Below are positions 1 through 5,300 of a DNA stretch of 5,300 nt, piece by piece. This DNA is from an uncultured Haloferula sp. (GTDB lineage Bacteria > Verrucomicrobiota > Verrucomicrobiae > Verrucomicrobiales > Akkermansiaceae), in the NCBI GenBank assembly GCA_946481625.1, contig CAMLOZ010000293.1, positions 1 through 5,300 on the forward strand. The letters run 5' to 3'. Positions within the stretch are counted from its first letter, which is position 1; each line of letters starts with the position of its first letter. The notes beneath the pieces were generated by a model. It was not told the DNA's origin. It saw only the letters and a program-made list of their open reading frames with translations, and did no database searches. Position numbers and translations under genes: made by a program.

Positions 1-1248
1 CTGGCCAACGGCGATGGTCGCCGTGCCGGAGACGGCGGTGAAATCGGTGCCGGAGACCGCGCTGCCGCCTGCGGTTTCGTAGCTGAAGGTGACCGCTTGG
101 GTAGCGGGCTGATCGAGCCTCGCGGTAAAGCGGAGCGCGCCGTCGCGCTCGTCGGCGACCGGATTGTCGAGAAGCAGTTGCCTGCCGGGCGAGAAGTCGA
201 GACGGTGGACCCAGTCGCCGGGCTTGAGGTATCCGACGTACGAGGTCGGGCCGCTGACATAGATGCTATTGTCACCCGCCGAGAGATAGTGGCTGCCCAG
301 AAAACCTGCCGGCAGGCCGACCGGCTGGAGCGTGTAGCCGTTGTCGGCAAACTCGAAGCGCCAGAGGCCCGGCACCGGATGGGGAACCCAGCGCGCGAGG
401 GTGCCGTCGCACTCCAGCCACTCGCCGTAGGTCGCGGTGTCCTCGAGGGGATAGACGCCCGTCTTCCCCTTCTTCGCGGGATCCGAGTAACGGATGACGG
501 ATTCCTTCCCCTTGCCACTGACAACGGCGAAATTCTTCCCGAAGAAGACGACGTTGTCGTAGGTGCCGGGCAGCGCGGTGATCTTCATTTTCACCACGTC
601 GCTGGTGCTGAAGTCCGGATAGCCCATGCGGTGGATGCGGAAGCGGCCCTTGGCATCGCGGGAGGTGAAGACGATGTCGTTGTCCCGTGCCACGAGTTGC
701 TGGACACGGAGGGTGGTCTCGACCCGCCCCACCTGCTGGAAGGTCTGGCGATCATGAAATTTGATCCCGTCCCAATCCTGTGCGTAAAGGGTGCGGACGA
801 TGAGATACTGATCGGTGACCTCGCAGAGGTTGGCCTCGATGTAGCCGACCCAACGGACGGGAACCGAGGGATCGCGATTCACGACGTGGTAGCTGCCGCC
901 GCTGGGCAGGAAGAGGTCGTTGCCCTGCGCGATGCAGCGCATGGAGGAGGTGCCGGCTCCCAGCCCCTTGGGGATGACGCGCTCGCTGTAGTTGCTGCCG
1001 TCCTTGTCCCAGAACCTGACCTTCTGCCACTCCTCGCCCTCCTCGCCCCAATCGGTGCGGTAGTAAGTCTTCGCGCTGACGATCATCGTCTCCGTCTCGA
1101 GGAAAGGCTCGTGATGATCGAGGGTGCCGTCGAAGGTGTTCAGGATACGGCCCTGCGGCGTCTGGGCGGGGAGGCTGGCGGCGGAAAGGAGCAGGCCAAG
1201 GAACAGGCTGGCGAGGCGGGTGCTGCCACGGAGGAGAGGGCAAATCAT
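1..1248 (-). CDS. Exported beta-rich protein with Calx-beta domain (partial, C-terminus beyond the left edge)
   Basis: Reading the minus strand from the ATG at 1248-1246 gives 416 codons with no stop down to position 1, so the gene continues outside the window. Residues 1-28 look like a Sec signal peptide: an Arg-containing start (MICPLLRGSTR), a hydrophobic core (LASLFLGLLLSAAS) and a likely cut near LPA/QT. Residues 30-360 alternate short beta-like strands rich in Trp, Tyr and Gly (for example YLIVRTLYAQDWDG and NSIYVSGPTSYVGYL), which would fit a propeller-like fold, but I recognise no named family there. Residues 362-416 match the Calx-beta pattern, with Asp-Glu-Arg-Asp-Gly near the start, then FSYETAGGSAVSGTDFTAVSG. 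Calx-beta domains are calcium-binding modules common in large bacterial surface proteins, so a cell-envelope or secreted role is inferred. There is no Shine-Dalgarno sequence; the bases before the ATG are CCTCCCGCG. The gene is divergent from the M50 protease. The long opposite-strand frame over this region is a shadow. Existence of the gene is well supported; its function is not. Confidence 0.88.
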   Translation of the reverse strand, partial: MICPLLRGSTRLASLFLGLLLSAASLPAQTPQGRILNTFDGTLDHHEPFLETETMIVSAKTYYRTDWGEEGEEWQKVRFWDKDGSNYSERVIPKGLGAGTSSMRCIAQGNDLFLPSGGSYHVVNRDPSVPVRWVGYIEANLCEVTDQYLIVRTLYAQDWDGIKFHDRQTFQQVGRVETTLRVQQLVARDNDIVFTSRDAKGRFRIHRMGYPDFSTSDVVKMKITALPGTYDNVVFFGKNFAVVSGKGKESVIRYSDPAKKGKTGVYPLEDTATYGEWLECDGTLARWVPHPVPGLWRFEFADNGYTLQPVGLPAGFLGSHYLSAGDNSIYVSGPTSYVGYLKPGDWVHRLDFSPGRQLLLDNPVADERDGALRFTARLDQPATQAVTFSYETAGGSAVSGTDFTAVSGTATIAVGQ

Positions 1249-1358
1249 CGCGGGAGGAATGTTATGAGGGGGAGACAAGTCAAGATTGGCATGATGAAGA
1301 ATCGGAGAAGACGGGAGGTCCCGGGGATGGAGGGGCCGAGGGAAAATGTCACCGGTTT

Positions 1359-1386
1359 TTGAAAATCAAGGTTGTTTGAATATGGA
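1359..1386 (+). promoter_or_regulatory. Possible sigma70-type promoter for the M50 protease gene (weak)
   Basis: TTGAAA at 1359-1364 matches the -35 consensus at five of six bases. TATGGA at 1381-1386, 16 bp downstream, matches TATAAT only in its first three bases. The pair lies in the AT-rich patch of an otherwise GC-rich divergent intergenic region, which is where a promoter is expected. A start near 1393 would remove the left arm of the 1372-1421 inverted repeat from the RNA, so the repeat would then act as DNA. This is a pattern match only. Confidence 0.2.
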
Positions 1387-1421
1387 TTTGTAAAAAAATC
1401 CGCCCTTCGGTATTCAAACAG
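1372..1421 (+). promoter_or_regulatory. Nested inverted repeat abutting the protease start codon (RNA hairpin or operator)
   Basis: TGTTTGAATA (1373-1382) is perfectly repeated in reverse complement as TATTCAAACA (1411-1420). G-T pairs at both ends (1372/1421 and 1383/1410) extend the stem to 12 bp as RNA. Directly inside it, GGATTT (1384-1389) pairs perfectly with AAATCC (1396-1401) around a six-base loop, leaving only an eight-base bulge (1402-1409). The left arm is therefore paired without a break for 18 bases. The right arm ends two bases before the GTG at 1424. As RNA this would bury the ribosome entry region of the protease message; as DNA it could be an operator. It is not a plausible terminator, because the genes on both sides are transcribed away from it and no T-run follows. 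Confidence 0.55.
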
Positions 1422-1423
1422 GT

Positions 1424-4291
1424 GTGGTCGCCCTTAGTCTCTTCCCCTTCGATGCCGTCCTTCCCGCGGGGTGGCCCGCCGTGTATCTGGCGCTGATCGT
1501 CCTGGCACCGCTGCTGGTGCTGGGGGTGATCGCCATGGCCCTGCGGTTGAAGCCGTGGCGGCTGCCGGTGCATTCCGCGGTGAATCCCGCAACGCTGCCG
1601 AAAGAGACGCAGCGCTACGCCCAGCCATGGCTGGGGCGCTTGGGCTTCCTGGGCTTTGCGGTGCAGGGCTGCACCCGCGCCAGCGACGAGGGAAAGCACG
1701 AGACCTACATGTGGCGGCTGGTCCACGGCAATGACCGCTCGGTCGCGCTGGTCAAGGCGAAGGTCCATGCGCCCGAAGACCGTCCGCGTTTGAGTCTCAC
1801 GCTGCTTTCCTTCCTGCCGGACGGGACCGTGGTGGTGACCGCGGATCGTCCGCTCGCCCCGCGGGTGCCCGTGCATTGGCACGAGTCCCACCGGGTCTTC
1901 AAGACGCTGCAAGAGCAGGTGGACTACCATCGCACACGGATGGAGGGCCTCTCTCCAATCCTGCCACCGGCCCTGCCGGAACGCCTCGCGGCGGAGGAGC
2001 AGGCGGTGCTCGACAACCTGCTCGCGGGAGGAGGCTTCAAGCCGCTTTCCGCCGGGCAGGCAGGCGCGCAACCGGCGATCGCCGCGCTGCCGAAGCTGGC
2101 CTGCCGCCGGTTGGGGGCGCTTTGCACCGGCTCCGCCTACGGTTCCGGACGCCGCAGCGATGTCGCCTCCGTGGTGAAACGCAAGGACGACGAGGAGGAA
2201 GCCGCGCCCGTGCCCGAGGGAAGGCGGACTCCGGAGGATATCGTCGAGGACTACCTCCAACGCTACCGCGCACGCACCGACAAGAAGCCGGGCGGTAAGT
2301 ACTACGCAGGCCGTATCTTGCGCACGGCGATCACCGTGGGCGCGATGTTCTTCATCTTCGGCGCGGGCAATCCCCTGGCGACCGTGCTCACCGCGCTGGG
2401 CCTGATGGCGATCCACGAATTCGGCCACTGGATCATGATGAAGCTCTTCGGCTACAAGGGCATGGGCCGGTTCTTCATTCCCTTCCTCAGCCCGCTGGAC
2501 CGCGGGCGCAAGCTGCATGCGCCCGCATGGCAGCAGCTCGCCGTGGTGCTGGCGGGCCCCCTGCCCGGCCTGATGGCCGGGATGGCGGTGCTGGTGAGCG
2601 GTTACTTCATCCCCGCCCTGCCGCCGCTGGCCCCCGAGATCGGCGCGATGGCGGTGCTGCTGAACGCCTTCCACCTGCTGCCCTTCCTGCCTCTCGACGG
2701 CGGCAAGGTCGTGGACCTGCTGGTGTTCCGCGACCTACCCTTCCTGCGGCCGCTCTTCACGCTCGCCTCGGCCATCGCGGTGTTCCTCGGTTCCATCTTC
2801 ATGGGACCGGGCGGACGGGTGTTCCGCTACATCGCGATCTCGATGATGGCAGGTCTGGCTTGGGACATCCGGATGATCAAGGTGGTGCGTGGCGGACGGC
2901 GGCTCGGCTGGGCCGATGCGGAGGACGAGGACGAAACACTGCGGCGGATCTTCAAGGGCATCCAGGATGAGGGGAACGAGGAGTTTTTTCGCGACAAGAC
3001 CTGGCCGCGGCAGATCGAGGTGCTGTTGGGCGAGGTCCTGCGCAAGCGGCCCGGATTCCTGATGCGAATTTGCGGCGGCGCATTGTACGGGGGTGCCTTC
3101 GTGCTCCCCTTCGCGCTGGTCGTGGGGGCGCTGGCAGTCACCTGTCTCGGCCTCTTCGGGAACCTGGTCGACGATCTCGTGGCGGGCGAGGAATACCAGA
3201 ACGACTTTCCGGTGCCGACCGCCGTGATCACCCCCGCCCAACTCGCCCCGGTGGAGAAGGTGCGGGAGCTCACGAACAGCTCGCCGGAGATCGAGCTCGG
3301 AGTCCCGCTGCTGCCAGGCGAGAAGCGCAAGAAAGCCGCCGCGGGGATGCCCGCGGAGTTGCTCCCGCTGCTCGACCGTCTGAACTGGCAACACGCGGGC
3401 ATGGCCTATCACGAGCAACATTTCATCGGTCCGGAGATCCCGATCTGGATGGAAGTGCTGTGCGCGAAGCTGGAAGCCGCGCATCGGAACAAGGCCTATC
3501 CCGAGGCACTGCTGCGCGCGGAGACCGTGCTGCACGCCGTGACCTCGATGGAGCCGGCGATGACACAGAGCGACCGCGAGATCTTCCGCGATGCCGAGCT
3601 GCGCGCGCTGGGCGTGATCGAGCGGCTCGCGGCGGCGGGCAAGCTGGATGCCACCGCGCTGCAACGCCTCGACAACCGAATCAGCCTGCTCAACAAGGCA
3701 CCGCTGCCGGAGGTGGAGAACAAGCTTCTCCTCGACGGCTGGGGCGAGGCCCAGGTGATCCGGATGATGGATCTGGCGGAGAAGGCCGAAGATCCCGAGA
3801 ACAAGAACGACGCGCAGGAGGCCTGGCGCCATGTCTATGACCTCGTCGGCGATGGCTTCGCGAATCTCGGCCACATCGGGAAAAAGCCCGTATGCCTGGC
3901 GCTGGCGGCCGAGTGGAAGAAGAGCCGCCGGGTTGGCGTGCTGCCGGAAACCCTCGCGGGGGCGGAAACCATTTCCCCGAAGGAAGCCGAGTACATCGTG
4001 GACTTCTGCGACGGCCACAGCCGGATCGCGTGGCGGCGCTTGGTGACGCTCTCGGCTCTGCGGCTGGAAGCGCATCGCTTGAAGAAGGGCAGCCTGCCTC
4101 AGATGTGGAAGCACTCGGTGCCCGGCGGCGCGATCGTCGCGCTGGACCAGAACACCGGCCCGGTGCTCCGTCTGAGCGACCGGCGCGGGGAGAGCTTCAA
4201 GCTGCCCGCCTGGCTGGCGCAGGCCGGGGCCACGCAGGAGCGGCTCGACTACGATTGCCCGCTCTTCGGCTCCGAGCTGTCGAAGAAGTAA
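1424..4291 (+). CDS. Large multi-pass M50 (site-2-protease type) zinc metalloprotease
   Basis: This 955-residue membrane protein is predicted to cut substrates within or next to the membrane. The zinc-protease motif HEFGH is at residues 331-335 (ligands H331 and H335, catalytic E332). The second M50 motif, LDGG at 424-427, supplies the third ligand D425, with N414 and PFLP just before it. Order: a hydrophobic N-terminal segment (about 18-41); a soluble region (about 45-245); a charged linker rich in Lys, Asp and Glu (about 250-290); membrane segments near 300-330, 372-395, 398-420, 440-462 and 468-484; a further one at 550-580; then about 370 mostly helical soluble residues. Family members such as RseP are about 450 residues, so this is roughly double, and I see no PDZ domain. 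Residues 878-892 (ALRLEAHRLKKGSLP) begin a tail resembling the pilin-like ends seen in many planctomycete and verrucomicrobial proteins. The frame is closed upstream by TAA at 1391, which makes GTG 1424 the best start; the first in-frame ATG (1535) would lose the first membrane segment. Substrate unknown. Confidence 0.9.
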   Translation: MVALSLFPFDAVLPAGWPAVYLALIVLAPLLVLGVIAMALRLKPWRLPVHSAVNPATLPKETQRYAQPWLGRLGFLGFAVQGCTRASDEGKHETYMWRLVHGNDRSVALVKAKVHAPEDRPRLSLTLLSFLPDGTVVVTADRPLAPRVPVHWHESHRVFKTLQEQVDYHRTRMEGLSPILPPALPERLAAEEQAVLDNLLAGGGFKPLSAGQAGAQPAIAALPKLACRRLGALCTGSAYGSGRRSDVASVVKRKDDEEEAAPVPEGRRTPEDIVEDYLQRYRARTDKKPGGKYYAGRILRTAITVGAMFFIFGAGNPLATVLTALGLMAIHEFGHWIMMKLFGYKGMGRFFIPFLSPLDRGRKLHAPAWQQLAVVLAGPLPGLMAGMAVLVSGYFIPALPPLAPEIGAMAVLLNAFHLLPFLPLDGGKVVDLLVFRDLPFLRPLFTLASAIAVFLGSIFMGPGGRVFRYIAISMMAGLAWDIRMIKVVRGGRRLGWADAEDEDETLRRIFKGIQDEGNEEFFRDKTWPRQIEVLLGEVLRKRPGFLMRICGGALYGGAFVLPFALVVGALAVTCLGLFGNLVDDLVAGEEYQNDFPVPTAVITPAQLAPVEKVRELTNSSPEIELGVPLLPGEKRKKAAAGMPAELLPLLDRLNWQHAGMAYHEQHFIGPEIPIWMEVLCAKLEAAHRNKAYPEALLRAETVLHAVTSMEPAMTQSDREIFRDAELRALGVIERLAAAGKLDATALQRLDNRISLLNKAPLPEVENKLLLDGWGEAQVIRMMDLAEKAEDPENKNDAQEAWRHVYDLVGDGFANLGHIGKKPVCLALAAEWKKSRRVGVLPETLAGAETISPKEAEYIVDFCDGHSRIAWRRLVTLSALRLEAHRLKKGSLPQMWKHSVPGGAIVALDQNTGPVLRLSDRRGESFKLPAWLAQAGATQERLDYDCPLFGSELSKK

Positions 4292-4299
4292 AAGGCATT

Positions 4300-4326
4300 C
4301 CCGCCGGCGGGACCGGCTTCGCAAGC
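4300..4326 (+). terminator. Two short GC-rich hairpins after the protease gene (weak terminator candidate)
   Basis: Nine bases after the protease stop codon lies the perfect palindrome CCCGCCGGCGGG (4300-4311). Part of it can instead form a five-pair stem, GCCGG (4303-4307) with CCGGC (4313-4317). A second small hairpin, GCTT/AAGC (4316-4326) around CGC, overlaps the end of that stem and is followed by GTTT. The stems are short and the T-run is minimal, so termination would be partial at best. The element could equally be chance structure in GC-rich DNA. Confidence 0.3.
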
Positions 4327-4328
4327 GT

Positions 4329-4357
4329 TTGACACTCCGGCACGAGGCGAGCTTCAT
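4329..4357 (+). promoter_or_regulatory. Consensus -35 box upstream of the hydrolase, possible leaderless promoter (weak)
   Basis: TTGACA at 4329-4334 is a perfect -35 consensus. A 17-bp spacer leads to CTTCAT (4352-4357), which matches TATAAT at only three of six bases. The geometry would start transcription at or next to the ATG at 4364 and give a leaderless message, which agrees with the absence of a well-placed Shine-Dalgarno sequence (the nearest GAGG, 4344-4347, is about 16 bases upstream). The poor -10 box keeps confidence low. Confidence 0.25.
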
Positions 4358-4363
4358 CCGCGC

Positions 4364-4975
4364 ATGCCCGATTGCTTCACCGGCGGTTTTGTTCAGACGA
4401 ATGGTTATTTGATCCGGACACCCGATGGCGGGCATGTGCTGGTCGATGCACCGCAGGGGGTGGCGGAGTGGCTCGAGATGCGCGGTGTGCGGCCGGTGGC
4501 CTTGCTGCTGACGCACCAGCACTACGATCACGTCGAGGATGCGGCGGCGGTGGCGGCGATGGGGGCGAAGGTCTTCGCTTGGGCCCCGTATTCGGCGGCG
4601 CTGACCCTGGAGGAGCGGGTGCGGGCGTGGGGGATGCCGATCCATGTGGAGCCGTATGCGGTGGACGAGCTTCTGGAGGGCAGGGATCGACTGGAGATCG
4701 GCGGTCTGGTGATGGATCTGGCACACGTGCCGGGACATGCCCCGGACAGCGTGACCTTTCATCACGCGGAGAGCGGCGAATTGTAATCCGGGGACACGCT
4801 TTTCGCGGGGTCGATCGGGCGCGCCGATTTGCCGGGAGGAAACATGGGGCAGTTGGTGGATGGTATCCGCGAAAAGCTTTTTGCGTTGCCGGATGAAACG
4901 CGGGTTTTTCCGGGTCACGGTCCGCAGACGACAATCGGCGCGGAACGTGCTGGGAATCCTTATGTCGGGGATTGA
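4364..4975 (+). pseudogene. Metallo-beta-lactamase-fold hydrolase (glyoxalase II-like) interrupted by one in-frame TAA
   Basis: Read through the TAA at 4784-4786 (codon 141), the frame encodes a protein of 203 codons, the usual length for small stand-alone MBL-fold hydrolases related to glyoxalase II. Zinc-site motifs in order: THQHYDH (H51, H53, D55, H56), VPGHAPDS (H125), SGDTLF (bridging D144) and FPGHGP (H185). The family signature GRADLPGGN is at 152-160 and TTIGAER at 189-195. Known relatives hydrolyse thioesters such as S-lactoylglutathione, or related small substrates, in the cytoplasm. The stop falls just before SGDTLF, where a hydrophobic residue is expected, so a product ending at codon 140 would lose D144 and H185 and should be inactive. 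The frame is not shifted and every motif after the stop is intact, so the lesion is either very recent or a base-call error. By hand count, third-position GC is about 79% before the stop and 63% after it. ATG 4364 fits the family N-terminus (TNGYLI at 12-17). It lies 72 bp after the protease gene on the same strand. Confidence 0.85.
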
Positions 4976-4993
4976 GACCGGCGTTTCCCAAAT

Positions 4994-5158
4994 ATGGCCG
5001 CATCGAGCATGAAGCGTCCCTTCGGGCTGCGACTCCCGTTTGAAAGCGCAAAACTCCCGGTGGAGCCGGCTTTCCTGCCGCGAGAAATCCGCTGGAATTC
5101 CCGTCCTTCCCCTGCGACTTTGGTAAAGCAGATGGAACATCCGACGTTTATTGCGTAA
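4994..5158 (+). CDS. Possible 54-residue small protein (doubtful)
   Basis: An ATG at 4994 opens 54 codons ending in TAA at 5156-5158, five bases before the next gene start; an internal ATG at 5009 would give 49. The peptide is basic and proline-rich (MKRPFGLRLPFESAKLP, later MEHPTFIA) and matches no family I know. Third-position GC is about 62% by hand count, well below the 79% in the N-terminal part of the hydrolase, so coding bias does not support it strongly. No ribosome binding site is evident. It is listed because it fills most of the 188-bp gap between the hydrolase and the next gene; that gap otherwise holds nothing I can name. Confidence 0.2.
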   Translation: MAASSMKRPFGLRLPFESAKLPVEPAFLPREIRWNSRPSPATLVKQMEHPTFIA

Positions 5159-5163
5159 TCCCC

Positions 5164-5300
5164 ATGGCAGACGACCCGCAAACGCCGGTGGAAATCCCGA
5201 TCCCCGAATCGCTGCGCAAGCAGTTGGGCGAATTCCGCCGCCGACTCTGGCGCGCGAAGATCGCGGAGGCGATCCTGGCGGGCTGCTTCGGGCTTTTGTT
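5164..5300 (+). CDS. N-terminus of a probable membrane protein (partial, runs off the right edge)
   Basis: ATG 5164 opens a frame of 45 full codons plus two bases with no stop before the window ends. It starts MADDPQTPVEIPIPESL, an acidic, proline-containing stretch. A charged helix-like segment (RKQLGEFRRRLWRAKIAEA, about residues 18-36) follows, then the start of a hydrophobic segment (ILAGCFGLL, 37-45). This pattern of a basic amphipathic helix running into a membrane span suggests a cytoplasmic N-terminus on an inner-membrane protein, by the positive-inside rule. I recall similar openings on large uncharacterised membrane proteins of Verrucomicrobia and Planctomycetes, but too little is visible to name a family. 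The codons are GC-rich at third positions, as in the other genes here. There is no Shine-Dalgarno sequence in the bases before the ATG (GCGTAATCCCC). Confidence 0.7.
   Translation, partial: MADDPQTPVEIPIPESLRKQLGEFRRRLWRAKIAEAILAGCFGLL

Noticed and set aside
97..1362. 421-codon plus-strand frame
   Set aside because: It is antisense to the signal-peptide and Calx-beta gene, whose product has recognisable features; this translation has none.
1372..1421. Reading the inverted repeat as a transcription terminator
   Set aside because: Both flanking genes are transcribed away from it, and no T-run follows either arm on the relevant strand.
1349..2674. 441-codon minus-strand frame opposite the N-terminal half of the protease
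   Set aside because: It is a low-complexity Arg/His/Gln-rich translation with no motif, and the opposite strand carries the HEFGH protease.
4364..4786. Treating the first 140 codons of the hydrolase as a complete short gene
   Set aside because: It would lack the bridging Asp and last His of the MBL fold, and the same frame continues after the stop with all remaining motifs, so the two parts are one interrupted gene.
2735..5140. 801-codon minus-strand frame running antisense across the protease, the hydrolase and the gap after it
   Set aside because: It crosses two clear genes and an intergenic region, is dominated by Arg, His, Gln and Pro, and shows no domain or motif; it is a by-product of the third-position GC bias of the plus-strand genes.
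5120..5163. Promoter for the last gene based on TTGGTA at 5120-5125
   Set aside because: No acceptable -10 hexamer lies 15-19 bp downstream; the TTTATT nearby is too far away.

Overview
The window is GC-rich and looks like a bacterial chromosome, with no mobile element, RNA gene or CRISPR array that I can see. Three things suggest, without proving, a Verrucomicrobia-type bacterium: a large exported Calx-beta protein, a very large M50 membrane protease, and four gene starts with no well-placed Shine-Dalgarno sequence. I assign no species.

Layout. Positions 1-1248 (minus strand) hold the first 416 codons of an exported protein with a signal peptide, a long beta-rich region and the start of a Calx-beta domain; it runs off the left edge. 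A 175-bp divergent intergenic region follows. It contains an AT-rich patch and a striking nested inverted repeat (1372-1421) that ends just before the GTG start of the next gene. Positions 1424-4291 (plus strand) encode a 955-residue multi-pass M50 (site-2-protease type) zinc metalloprotease with an intact HEFGH motif, a downstream LDGG motif and a soluble C-terminal region of about 370 residues. A 72-bp gap with two short GC-rich hairpins leads to a metallo-beta-lactamase-fold hydrolase of the glyoxalase II-like type (4364-4975). That gene is interrupted by one in-frame TAA at codon 141, after which the frame continues perfectly through the rest of the family motifs. Positions 4976-5163 have no convincing gene, only a weak 54-codon candidate. 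At 5164 a new plus-strand gene starts and runs off the right edge; its first 45 residues end in a likely membrane segment.

The genes do not form an obvious pathway. The protease and the exported protein share a divergent control region, and the hydrolase may be co-transcribed with the protease or have its own promoter. No defence or biosynthetic system is evident. The points most worth a second look are the isolated nonsense codon in the hydrolase, the nested hairpin at the protease start, and the architecture of the protease.
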